A stretch of 64,000 bases of DNA from Candidatus Poribacteria bacterium (GTDB taxonomy: Bacteria; Poribacteria; WGA-4E; PCPOR2b), in NCBI GenBank assembly GCA_022822005.1, contig JAJECO010000053.1, positions 124,001 to 188,000 on the forward strand. Direction: 5' to 3'. Positions within the stretch are counted from its first letter, which is position 1; each line of letters opens with the position of its first letter. Below the pieces are notes generated by a model, which saw only the letters and a list, made by a program, of their open reading frames with translations, did no database searches and was not told the origin of the DNA. The position numbers and the translations under genes were made by a program. Below are positions 26,095 to 34,515 of this stretch, piece by piece.

Positions 26095-26955
26095 TTAGTC
26101 TGGCGATGACTCGGAAATATGCGCGTCCATCCACGCAGCAAAAAAGGCCGCCATTGAGTCGTATCGTTTTCCCGGATCTTCGCAGCAGGCGCGGCGGACC
26201 ACCTCGTACAGCCCATCGCTTCCACGAAATGGACGACGCGTCAACGTACCGTCTGACAGCAGCACAGCTGCAACCCTCCCCATAGTGAACACGGTGGTAC
26301 GCTCATCAATGCGTACACCCCGCTCGAACTCTTCGGGAGCCATAAAACGCGATGAACCGAACATCCGTCCCATCTCGTTTATAAACGATCCCTCGCAGTA
26401 GTGGTCTAGGTCTACGATGTGTAATTCCCCACGGTCAAAGTCATAAATCATGCAGCCATCGTAAAAATCGACAGCAATCCACCCTAATTGCGCGAGTTGG
26501 TGGTGCAATTCGTAGATAAGATCCAGAGCACGGATTATCTCACGGGATGGGAGCCGTCGGAAACGCTGAAAGGTTGATCGCGGATCGTCGCGCATTGCAG
26601 CAGCCGTTCTAATCAACTCGCCATCGACCCATTGATAGACAAGCAGTGGACCAGTAGGCGACTCTATTACCTGATGCAGCGATGGCAGAGTGGGGTGGTT
26701 GCAACTTCGCCGAAGTTGGACTGCGTTTCGAAGCAGCGAAACCCGCTCGGAATGCTTCAGAAAGGGATTTGGATCATCAGGGTAGCCTGCGGTCTTTACG
26801 AAATAGCGTCCCTGTGCGGTTTGTACCCCGTAGGATATGTTTCCTGAATCCTGGGTGTGTTCATCAAAAACTGCAAAGACAGAACCTACGACATTGAGAT
26901 AAACGTCCGGCGTCTGTTCAATGCGTTCAATATTTTGCAACGGATGGTGATTCAT
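26095..26955 (-). CDS. Atypical serine/threonine-kinase-like protein
   Basis: A 286-residue kinase fold. The ATP-site Lys lies in RYFVKTAG, the hinge region in GPLLVYQWVDGEL, and the activation-segment end in SSRFMAPEEF. The catalytic loop is divergent: where HRDxKxxN is expected it reads VDFYDGC, keeping an Asp but with Cys instead of Asn, and the DFG position reads DLDHY. A similar small kinase group with the DFYDG motif is known to me from Firmicutes. It could be an active small-molecule or protein kinase or a sensor pseudokinase. GGAGAAA precedes the ATG. Confidence 0.7.
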   Translation of the reverse strand: MNHHPLQNIERIEQTPDVYLNVVGSVFAVFDEHTQDSGNISYGVQTAQGRYFVKTAGYPDDPNPFLKHSERVSLLRNAVQLRRSCNHPTLPSLHQVIESPTGPLLVYQWVDGELIRTAAAMRDDPRSTFQRFRRLPSREIIRALDLIYELHHQLAQLGWIAVDFYDGCMIYDFDRGELHIVDLDHYCEGSFINEMGRMFGSSRFMAPEEFERGVRIDERTTVFTMGRVAAVLLSDGTLTRRPFRGSDGLYEVVRRACCEDPGKRYDSMAAFFAAWMDAHISESSPD

Positions 26956-27024
26956 GTATTTTTCTCCAGCGGACAGGCATAGACATCATACCTGACACGC
27001 ACTTGCCATCTGTTTCCACCGTTC

Positions 27025-27789
27025 TTAAACTTCCACTACCAAGCCATCGTAGGCAAGCTGGACATTTTCTGGCAGGCGTGCGCTCGTTGAATCATGGTCC
27101 ACATCGTGGGTCATGTGAGTAAAATAGGTCTGTTTGGGGTTGAGTTCTTTCACGATCTCCAACGATTCTGGAATCGTGAAATGGGTTGGATGCCGTGGCT
27201 CCCATCGGATAGCATCAAGCACTAGCACTTCAAGACCTCTCAGGAGATCCATTGAGGCAGGCACAATCGCGTTACAGTCTGTAGCGTATGCGAAATTACC
27301 AATCCGAAACCCAAGCACCGTTGTCCATCCATGCAGCAGATCAACTGGAAGAAATTCAACATCAAACAGCTGAAAAGGACCGTCAATTGTCACCAGTTCC
27401 AGCTGCGGGATACCGCCGCCGAGGTGCTGAAGCCGAAAGGCATATTCAAAAACAGTGCTGAGCCGTTCAAGGGTTTCCGGGTTGCCATAACAGGGGATGA
27501 CGGTTCCCTGCACCTCAGAAAAAGCGCGGACATCATCAAGGCCGTGCAGGTGGTCTGCGTGGGCATGCGTAAAAAGGATGGCATCGATATGATCAATGCC
27601 ACATCGGAGAACTTGGAGCCGAAGCTCCGGTGAGGTATCTACGAGGATGTTTTTGTTATTGTCAAGGGTAATGACAATTGAGGGACGGGTGCGGTGATTT
27701 TTAGGATCTTTCGATTGGCAGACGGCACAACGACAAGCGATCATCGGAACACCGTGCGATGTGCCTGTACCGAGAAACGTGATTTTCAT
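27025..27789 (-). CDS. Metallo-beta-lactamase-fold hydrolase, PhnP-like
   Basis: 254 residues starting MKITFLGTGTSHGVP; a longer frame adds 13 residues without support. It has the MBL metal motif THAHADHLHG, an upstream CxCxxC-like segment (ACRCAVC) as in PhnP, the DTSPELR strand, and C-terminal TDCN and THMTHDVDH metal ligands. PhnP-type enzymes hydrolyse cyclic phosphodiesters such as phosphoribosyl 1,2-cyclic phosphate. Its start codon overlaps the stop of the small zinc-ribbon gene (ATGA), so the two are translationally coupled. Confidence 0.85.
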   Translation of the reverse strand: MKITFLGTGTSHGVPMIACRCAVCQSKDPKNHRTRPSIVITLDNNKNILVDTSPELRLQVLRCGIDHIDAILFTHAHADHLHGLDDVRAFSEVQGTVIPCYGNPETLERLSTVFEYAFRLQHLGGGIPQLELVTIDGPFQLFDVEFLPVDLLHGWTTVLGFRIGNFAYATDCNAIVPASMDLLRGLEVLVLDAIRWEPRHPTHFTIPESLEIVKELNPKQTYFTHMTHDVDHDSTSARLPENVQLAYDGLVVEV

Positions 27790-27965
27790 GAATGCGACCT
27801 TTCCTTCCTCGGAAAAACCATCCCGCACTCAGGGCACTCAGGGGTATACGATCGGATTGAAAAACCGCATTGAGGACAGATCCGCTTGGTTTGGCGGCGG
27901 GAAATTAGGAGGATACCCAGAAAAATCACCAGCAGAATCAGAACTTCCAAAGGACCTATGGACAT
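27786..27965 (-). CDS. Small membrane protein with a zinc ribbon
   Basis: A 59-residue ORF, easily missed because of its size. ATG at 27965 with GGAGAG about 8 nt upstream. One transmembrane helix (about residues 5-22, LEVLILLVIFLGILLI) is followed by CPQCG at 30-34 and CPECG at 44-48, a classic two-knuckle zinc ribbon. The stop overlaps the start of the PhnP-like gene by two bases. No function can be assigned; coupling suggests a partner role for the hydrolase. Confidence 0.75.
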   Translation of the reverse strand: MSIGPLEVLILLVIFLGILLISRRQTKRICPQCGFSIRSYTPECPECGMVFPRKERSHS

Positions 27966-28050
27966 ACTAAGGCTCTCCGATGGCTGAATCGTAACACATA
28001 AATCGTCAATGTCCTTATGGACACTCTATACTCCCTTCGTCCCACAACCT

Positions 28051-28896
28051 TCAATTCTTTACTAACCCTCTCAACACGGCAAGATTGGTCGCGTGCATTG
28101 TTGCCATCTTTGGCGTTTCGATAACCATTGGAACGTTCTCAAAGCGTGGGTCGTTGGCGAGTAGTTGGAAAGGTGTTATCCCGATGTTGCCTTCCCCGAT
28201 ATGTTCGTGGCGATCAACCCGGCTGCCGTATTGCGATTTTGCATCGTTGAGATGGAACGCAAGCAATCGATCCAACCCGACAATTTTGTCAAATTGATCG
28301 AACGTCTGGCGATAGTCCTCCTCTGTCCGCAAATCGTATCCCGCAGCAAAGACATGGCAGGTATCGAAACAAACGCCCAACCTTTCAGGATATTCCGAGT
28401 CATCGATAATCTCACGCAGGTGCTCAAAACAGTATCCCAGATTCGTCCCTTGCCCCGCAGTTGTTTCCAATAAGACGACAACGCTTCCGTCCGCCGTTTG
28501 TTCAAAGAGCGCGTTGAAACTATCGCTCAATACCTTCAAGCCCTCCGCTTCGCCGGTGTCGAGATGCGCTCCCAGATGGGTCACGATATACCGAAGTCCA
28601 CAGGCGGCCGCGAGCTCCATCTGGGAAAGAAACACGTCGCGAGAGTTCTCAAGGACATCCGGCTTGGGCGAAGCGAGATTGGACAAGTGGATGTCGTGGA
28701 CAAGCCCCTCGCGAACGATGTCAGACGCCTCCCACGCCTCCCGGAATTGCGCTATGTCCGAGTCGTTGGGCTCTTTGCCGACCCAGCGATTTGGATTTCT
28801 TAGGAAAATCTGGATGGCTTCACATTCCAATTTTTCCCCGTTCCGAATTGAATTGTGTAAACCGCCGGCGGCGGAAACATGTGCGCCTAGCATCAT
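28051..28896 (-). CDS. nfo: Endonuclease IV (AP endonuclease)
   Basis: A 281-residue TIM-barrel enzyme that cleaves DNA at abasic sites in base excision repair, using three zinc ions. Signatures in order: GAHVSAAGGL at the N-terminus, HDIHLSNLASP, LLETTAGQGTNLG with the metal Glu, CFDTCHVFAAGYD, FHLNDAKSQYGSRVDRHEHIGEGNIG, and VIETPK near the end. The length is standard. GGAGG is upstream of the ATG pair (28896 and 28893). Monocistronic or loosely grouped with its minus-strand neighbours. Confidence 0.95.
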   Translation of the reverse strand: MMLGAHVSAAGGLHNSIRNGEKLECEAIQIFLRNPNRWVGKEPNDSDIAQFREAWEASDIVREGLVHDIHLSNLASPKPDVLENSRDVFLSQMELAAACGLRYIVTHLGAHLDTGEAEGLKVLSDSFNALFEQTADGSVVVLLETTAGQGTNLGYCFEHLREIIDDSEYPERLGVCFDTCHVFAAGYDLRTEEDYRQTFDQFDKIVGLDRLLAFHLNDAKSQYGSRVDRHEHIGEGNIGITPFQLLANDPRFENVPMVIETPKMATMHATNLAVLRGLVKN

Positions 28897-28992
28897 TGAC
28901 GGTGATCCTCCAATATTTTAAAACAGTCAGATATACTCAACATGACTCCTGCGCTATTATCAAAAAAACAGAACGACGCATACTAAAGCAAT

Positions 28993-30129
28993 TTAGCTGG
29001 TGAGCACAGCCTTCAGCCGATCCACGACTATTTCTTCCTCGCCCTCGTTCAGGGTATGGGCGTGAATTATGATGCTATCGTCGCTCCCACCGACCCTGAT
29101 ACGGGGTACGCCGTTATTAAGTTCAGCAACCACCTGCCCCGCATCCTTTCCAGCAACCTCTGAATCGACACCGACGTGTAGGGTTGATCCGGTATGTGCC
29201 CCGACGTGCACTATCTCCATCTCTCCTACACCCGCGGTATCTTCCAACGCCTGCTGCATACCAGCGAGCGTCGCCTCATCCTTCGCATGACGTTCAGCGT
29301 GGTCTGCGTTTAACCACCACTCCAGTGCTGCCACCAAGCCGATTACATCATGCCGGCCTATCTTAAAGCCCCTCCCAAATGAACGTCCGTCAGGGTTGTA
29401 GAAGCCGATATAACCGTGATCCGCAACAGCATCCATCAGTTCCTTTTTACCAAGAGCAATTCCAACTGCCGGCGGTGCATTGAAGTACTTCCCGCTAAAA
29501 CACACCAGATCCGCCGATTGCGCAAGCCCTCGGAAATAGTCTACCGGATAGATATGGGTCGCAGCGTCAACGATAACAGGTACGCCGTGGGCGTGAGCCG
29601 TCTTGACCACATCTGCCAACGGTATAATCGAGCTGTCGGCATCCCTTCTTGCAAGGTAAGCAACGGCTGCGGTGTTGGGTCCTATCGCCCCATTCAACAC
29701 ATCAACGGTGCATCCGTCTGTATCTCCCACTTCCACAAGCACTCCACCGGGCACGGGAAATTCTCGGTCATAACTGTTACGGTGTTTCGCTTGGATGAGC
29801 ACTTCGTGCTTGATGCCAACGATCTCCGGGAGTTGACTGATTTTCTGGCGATCCCTCCCGGTCATACAGGCGGCGGTGCTAAGTGCAAGCGCGGCAAAGC
29901 AGCCGGAGGTTATGTAGGCAGCCTCAACGCCCATCAGTTTCGCAACATGCTCACCTGCTTTGTCGAGAAGTTCCTCCATCTCCACATAGTTGGAGTTGGC
30001 ATCCACCATAGCACCCATCACTTCAGGGGACAGTGTCGAACCGCCCCAAAGCGTCTGCGTTCCCCCGGCGTTAATGAGCGGGCGTACGCCGAGTCTTTTG
30101 TAGACTTCACTACCAAAATTGTTAGTCAT
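28993..30129 (-). CDS. SelA-like PLP-dependent enzyme
   Basis: A 378-residue type-I fold PLP enzyme of the SelA/DgaE-like group: LGVRPLINAGGTQTLWGGS at the start, AAYITSGCFAALALSTAACM, the PIVDAAT-like strand VIVDAATHIYP, and the likely cofactor lysine in LVCFSGKYF. Many family members are not selenocysteine synthases but lyases or aldolases acting on amino sugars or amino acids, such as D-glucosaminate-6-phosphate ammonia lyase. No selB or selD is nearby, so a catabolic role is more likely. It is followed upstream by an aldo/keto reductase in the same direction. Confidence 0.8.
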   Translation of the reverse strand: MTNNFGSEVYKRLGVRPLINAGGTQTLWGGSTLSPEVMGAMVDANSNYVEMEELLDKAGEHVAKLMGVEAAYITSGCFAALALSTAACMTGRDRQKISQLPEIVGIKHEVLIQAKHRNSYDREFPVPGGVLVEVGDTDGCTVDVLNGAIGPNTAAVAYLARRDADSSIIPLADVVKTAHAHGVPVIVDAATHIYPVDYFRGLAQSADLVCFSGKYFNAPPAVGIALGKKELMDAVADHGYIGFYNPDGRSFGRGFKIGRHDVIGLVAALEWWLNADHAERHAKDEATLAGMQQALEDTAGVGEMEIVHVGAHTGSTLHVGVDSEVAGKDAGQVVAELNNGVPRIRVGGSDDSIIIHAHTLNEGEEEIVVDRLKAVLTS

Positions 30130-30197
30130 TACGATTGTCTTACTCCTACCTTTTCATTCTATACAAGGCTTGCAGTTACAGCCGACTATTTAGAGAG

Positions 30198-31136
30198 CTA
30201 CACATTTTCGAGCGATTCCGCTGGGATCATCCCGACCGCATCAAGGCGACGCTTTGCCTCTGTGTAAACATCTGGTGCCAGCGGTCCCCGTTCAGCGGTC
30301 CGAACGTTCTCAAGCAGATGGTCGACGTTCCGCGTTCCCACGATTGTTGTATGAACATATGGATGGCTTAGGGTGAAACGTAAGATGAACGCAGTTCGGC
30401 TTTCGCCCTCCTCGCGGAGTTCATCCAACTTGGCTTCGTCGAACGCCTGTTGCCATCTGTCAGCATTCCCTCTCCCTTCCCCCGGCTCGCCTTGCGCCAC
30501 ACCGCCTCGGATAATCATCCCGGTGCCCGCGTTTGCTGCCTCAGTGATAAAGTTTTCGGTGGTACGGTCAAGCGCAGAATATCCGAGCTGAAACACATCG
30601 AACGAACCCCATTCAAGGAAGGTCGGCTTATGTTCAAGGGCGGAGGAGGTGCCGATCCAGCGCACTTTTCCTTGGTCTCGTGCCTCGTTCAACGCATCGA
30701 TCACCGCGCCCTGTTCACAATCTTCGACCGTCGCGCCGTGAAACTGCATCACATCCAGATAGTCGGTTTTCAGTCGTCGCAGGCTTTCGTCCACGCCGCG
30801 GTGAACATTCTCCTTCGTCCAAATTTTGCCGACCCATCCCAAGCCCTTCTGTCCGTGATCCGGGTGACAGCCACACTTGCTCGCCAAGTAGTATTCGTCA
30901 CGACGGTGGGAGATAAATCTGCCGATGTACTCTTCACTGCGACCGTAGCAATCCGCGGTATCAATGAAGTTGATTCCGGCATCTAACAGGGCATTGAGGA
31001 CGGTCTCAGCCTGCGTTTCGGTCAGTGGACGATCATCGTTACCCGCCCACTCCGACCGAATCTCCATGGCACCGTAGCTCAAGCGAGTCACATCAAGTCC
31101 CGTCCGTCCGAGGGTTGCTTTAGATAACTGAGCCAT
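30198..31136 (-). CDS. Aldo/keto reductase
   Basis: A 312-residue NAD(P)H-dependent oxidoreductase with the AKR tetrad: Asp and Tyr in DTADCYGRSEEYIG, Lys in YYLASKCG, and His in DVMQFHGATVED. The C-terminal cofactor-binding segment is TTIVGTRNVDHL. The fold and length are standard. AAAGGAAGGA precedes the ATG. It may work with the downstream SelA-like enzyme on a sugar or amino-sugar, which is inference from adjacency. Confidence 0.92.
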   Translation of the reverse strand: MAQLSKATLGRTGLDVTRLSYGAMEIRSEWAGNDDRPLTETQAETVLNALLDAGINFIDTADCYGRSEEYIGRFISHRRDEYYLASKCGCHPDHGQKGLGWVGKIWTKENVHRGVDESLRRLKTDYLDVMQFHGATVEDCEQGAVIDALNEARDQGKVRWIGTSSALEHKPTFLEWGSFDVFQLGYSALDRTTENFITEAANAGTGMIIRGGVAQGEPGEGRGNADRWQQAFDEAKLDELREEGESRTAFILRFTLSHPYVHTTIVGTRNVDHLLENVRTAERGPLAPDVYTEAKRRLDAVGMIPAESLENV

Positions 31137-31235
31137 TTGAATCCTTCCTTTCTCATTCCGTTTTCAGATCAGATCATGTATTAGCAATGGAAGGGGATGC
31201 TGAGATTCCAGCAGAAGACCAAATTTCATCGAAGG

Positions 31236-32249
31236 TTAAACATTCTCATTTGATTTCGCCTTCAATCCCTCTAACTTCTCCAACGCCCGCCCGGAATCGA
31301 TAGATTCCGCTGCCGCTGCGAGGCCTGCTGTTATGTCGTCAGCCTTACCACCCGCAACAATCGCCGCTGCATTGAGCAACACGATGTCCCGTCTGGGACC
31401 CTTTTCACCTTTCAAGACGCTCAACGTCATTTCTGCGTTTTCTTCCGGTGTACCCCCTTTGAGGTCACTCGGCTGTGCCGTTGGGATGCCCAATTCCGTC
31501 GGATCGAGCGTGTATGTATTGACCGCACCATCTGCCAGCTCCGAAACCTGAGTCGTCGTTGTCGTTGTGATTTCGTCCAAACCATCTCCGCCATGCACAA
31601 CAAACGCACACTGGGATCCAAAATTCTTGAGGACATGCGCTAGAGGTTCCGTCAGAGTTGGTGCGTAAACACCAAGAACTTGCGCTTGTGCATCAGCAGG
31701 ATTTGTGAGCGGTCCAAGCGCGTTGAAAATTGTGCGGATACCGACTTCTTGGCGAGGTCCAATCGCATACTTCATCGCGCTGTGTAATGTAATTGTAAAG
31801 AGAAAACCGATTCCTGCATCATCAATACACGCCCCAATCTGTTCTGGTCCGATTTCGATGTTCACGCCCAACGCGTTGAGGACATCGGCAGCTCCGCTCC
31901 GGCTCGAAATGGCGCGGTTACCATGTTTTGCCACTGCAATGCCTGTTCCTGCTACAACAAATGCCGCAGTTGTTGAGATATTGAACGTATGCGACCCGTC
32001 CCCGCCCGTGCCGGAAGTATCAACAACAAAGGCGTGTTTGGTGTGAACCTTCGTCGATTTTTCACGCATCACACGCGCCGCACCGGTGATTTCTTCAATC
32101 GTCTCGCCCTTGATTCGGAGAGCAGTGATGAACGAAGCCACTTGTGCCGGCGTCGCTTTGCCGCTCATGATTTCGTTCATGGTGTCAACGGTTTCACGCT
32201 CGGTTAAGTTTTGTCCATCAACAACCTTTTGGATCGTCTCACGGATCAC
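31236..32249 (-). CDS. trpD: Anthranilate phosphoribosyltransferase, tandem copy 1
   Basis: 337 residues from a GTG at 32249 (GAGAGG upstream), which matches the start of its tandem paralogue; a TTG 24 nt upstream is less likely. It transfers phosphoribosyl to anthranilate in tryptophan synthesis. Motifs: SGTGGDGSHTFNIST, KHGNRAISSRSGAADVL, GIRTIFNALGPLTNP and VHGGDGLDEI. Its 3' part is almost identical in DNA to the upstream copy while the middle differs considerably. No other trp gene is in the window. Confidence 0.9.
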   Translation of the reverse strand: MIRETIQKVVDGQNLTERETVDTMNEIMSGKATPAQVASFITALRIKGETIEEITGAARVMREKSTKVHTKHAFVVDTSGTGGDGSHTFNISTTAAFVVAGTGIAVAKHGNRAISSRSGAADVLNALGVNIEIGPEQIGACIDDAGIGFLFTITLHSAMKYAIGPRQEVGIRTIFNALGPLTNPADAQAQVLGVYAPTLTEPLAHVLKNFGSQCAFVVHGGDGLDEITTTTTTQVSELADGAVNTYTLDPTELGIPTAQPSDLKGGTPEENAEMTLSVLKGEKGPRRDIVLLNAAAIVAGGKADDITAGLAAAAESIDSGRALEKLEGLKAKSNENV

Positions 32250-32308
32250 TGTAATATCCTCTCGTTTCAGCAAATTTCTATTTGCAGAAAATCAGATGAT
32301 ACTCAAGG

Positions 32309-33325
32309 TTAAAATCCCTCATTCGATTTCGCTTTCAACCCTTCTAACTTCTCCAACGCTTGCCCGGAATCGATAGATTCCGCTGCCGCTGCAAGTCCCG
32401 CTGTTATGTCGTCAGCCTTACCACCCGCAACAATCGCCGCCGCTGCATTGAGCAATACGATGTCTCGTTTGGGACCCTTTTCGCCCTTCAGGACGCTCAA
32501 CGTCATTTCTGCGTTTTCTTCCGGTGTACCCCCTTTGAGGTCACTCGGCTGTGCCGTTGGGATGCCCAATTCCGTCGGATCGAGCGTGTATGTATTGACC
32601 GCACCATCTGCCAACTCCGAAACCTGAGTCGTCGTTGTCGTTGTAATCTCGTCTAAACCGTCTCCGCCGTGAACAATAAAAGCACGTTGGCTGCCAAGAT
32701 TCTTGAGTACATTTGCTAGAGGTTGCGTCAGGGCGGGTGCGTAGACACCAATGACCTGCGCCTGTGTACCAGCGGGATTCGTGAGCGGACCGAGTACATT
32801 GAAAATTGTACGAATGCCGATTTCTCGGCGGGGACCAATCGCATATTTCATCGCACCGTGCAACGTAACGGCAAAGAGAAAACCGATCCCTACATCATCA
32901 ATACACGCGCCAACCTGCTCCGGTCCGATTTCAATATTTATGCCCAACGCTTTGAGAACGTCCGCGCTACCACTTTGGCTCGAAGCGGCTCGGTTACCGT
33001 GTTTTGCCACCGGAATTCCCGTTCCCGCCACAACAAATGCTGCGGTCGTTGAGATATTGAATGAGTGTGAGCCATCTCCACCTGTGCCGCAAGTATCAAC
33101 AGCAAAAGGGTGTTTGGTGTGGATCTTTGTCGATTTTTCGCGCATAACGCGTGCGGCGCCGGTGATTTCTTCAATCGTCTCGCCCTTGATTCGGAGAGCG
33201 GTAATGAACGATGCAACTTGCGCCGGCGTCGCCTCACCGCTCATGATTTCGTTCATGGTATCAACGGTTTCAGGCTCGGTTAAATCGTGTCCATCGACAA
33301 CTTTTTGTATTGTTTCGCGGATCAT
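32309..33325 (-). CDS. trpD: Anthranilate phosphoribosyltransferase, tandem copy 2
   Basis: 338 residues with ATG at 33325 and GAGGAGA upstream. It has the same family motifs as copy 1: CGTGGDGSHSFNIST, GIRTIFNVLGPLTNP, VHGGDGLDEI. It differs at NRAASSQSGSADVL, where the residue after SS is Gln instead of the usual Lys/Arg. The two genes are head-to-tail, about 60 nt apart. One may have shifted in substrate, or the duplication may raise dosage. Confidence 0.9.
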   Translation of the reverse strand: MIRETIQKVVDGHDLTEPETVDTMNEIMSGEATPAQVASFITALRIKGETIEEITGAARVMREKSTKIHTKHPFAVDTCGTGGDGSHSFNISTTAAFVVAGTGIPVAKHGNRAASSQSGSADVLKALGINIEIGPEQVGACIDDVGIGFLFAVTLHGAMKYAIGPRREIGIRTIFNVLGPLTNPAGTQAQVIGVYAPALTQPLANVLKNLGSQRAFIVHGGDGLDEITTTTTTQVSELADGAVNTYTLDPTELGIPTAQPSDLKGGTPEENAEMTLSVLKGEKGPKRDIVLLNAAAAIVAGGKADDITAGLAAAAESIDSGQALEKLEGLKAKSNEGF

Positions 33326-33403
33326 TGTAATGTCTCCTCACTTCGGTGATTTTTTAGTTTCGGCTGTTGATAAAATTTAGAATAGTACAAATATAAAAAA
33401 ACT

Positions 33404-34348
33404 CTACCCTCGGACGGGTGGGTTCGCCGAATATCCGAGCAGATACCGCAATTCCGGTGAGAAGGTTTGCGCGATCTCCGGGGCTAATGATGTATAATCG
33501 GTGAACGGCTTGATCCATGAGCGAGAGTAATAGCAGAGGATTGCCCGACGGGGGTTATCTGTTGCATTTGGTCCTGACCGATGCCATGTATTCGAGAGCC
33601 AGATAGCGACCGAGCCGGCAGATCCCGTCAGTATCTTCCCGTCCTCCTGCGCTTCTCCCCACACAGGCTTCCTGCGAGTGCGATGGCTGTCAGGAACAAT
33701 CTGCGTTGCTCCGTTAGTCGTTGTGAACGCATCGAGCATCCACGCATTCTGGATCGTCAGCGGAAAGTCCGGCAAAGGCTCCGGCAACTGACCGAGCGGC
33801 ACATCGACATGCCATGCCCCACCTTCGTCGGTGTGGGGACCAATACTGGTCGCGCTACAGTCAGCGAGCACACAATCGTCGCCGAGAATCCCTCGCACCA
33901 ACGAGAGCACGACCGGATGCGCTACCAGTTTTCCGAAATCCGGGGCTTTGTTGACCAAGTTCCAGATACGCTGAGACCGGTCATAATCGAATAGAGTCGG
34001 CAGATGAAGAAAATTCTTAACTACCTCTGCCGGGGGAACGGGCCACGGTGTGCCTTGATTTTGTGCACGTGAATGGCGGATGCGCCGCATGAGTCGAGCC
34101 CGTTCTGCTTCACTGATCTGGTAACTTTCTTTCAGATACGCTTCCATGTCGGTATCTTCCGGCAACGCGGGACCGTCCTCCGGCTCAAAGGGGTGTCCCC
34201 GTTCCCGCTCAAAAAGTTCCTCCACAAGTCCCCGGTAGTGCTGGATTTCATCTTCGCTGAGTACGCCTTCAATTACTGCGTATCCGTGTTCAGACAGATG
34301 CGTGAGGGCAGACTTTAGCATTTCGCTTGAAATTCCATGAGTTCCCAT
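33404..34348 (-). CDS. Phytanoyl-CoA dioxygenase (PhyH) family protein
   Basis: 314 residues from the ATG at 34348 (GGAGT upstream); the longer frame adds 44 residues without support. A 2-oxoglutarate/Fe(II) dioxygenase: the HxD pair is in GAWHVDVPLG, the distal His in NTWHRSGPN, and the 2-oxoglutarate Arg in NPRRAILCYY. The N-terminus has the usual EHGYAVIEGVLSEDEI helix-strand. Substrate unknown; the family hydroxylates many small molecules. It diverges from the PhyH-like gene at 34516. Confidence 0.87.
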   Translation of the reverse strand: MGTHGISSEMLKSALTHLSEHGYAVIEGVLSEDEIQHYRGLVEELFERERGHPFEPEDGPALPEDTDMEAYLKESYQISEAERARLMRRIRHSRAQNQGTPWPVPPAEVVKNFLHLPTLFDYDRSQRIWNLVNKAPDFGKLVAHPVVLSLVRGILGDDCVLADCSATSIGPHTDEGGAWHVDVPLGQLPEPLPDFPLTIQNAWMLDAFTTTNGATQIVPDSHRTRRKPVWGEAQEDGKILTGSAGSVAIWLSNTWHRSGPNATDNPRRAILCYYSRSWIKPFTDYTSLAPEIAQTFSPELRYLLGYSANPPVRG

Positions 34349-34515
34349 AATCTTACTCCGATGATAAGCGTCTGAATTGTATATCGACTTGCCGGAGGAA
34401 CCGGCAGAGATCCATAGGAGAGGAAAACCAATTATACGCCAGAAGCGATTAGGTGTCAACAAACAACTCTCCGTTAACATTTTTGGAACTGCATCCCATC
34501 GTTGAAGGTCCCCCT
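34349..34515. promoter_or_regulatory. Divergent promoter region of two PhyH-like genes
   Basis: A 167-base gap between two divergently transcribed dioxygenase-like genes. It must hold both promoters. I see no clear operator or perfect -35/-10 pair. Confidence 0.4.

Noticed and set aside
28993-30129. Selenocysteine synthase SelA and a selenoprotein pathway
   Set aside because: No selB, selD or tRNA-Sec is visible, and many SelA-like proteins are lyases; the general family call is safer.
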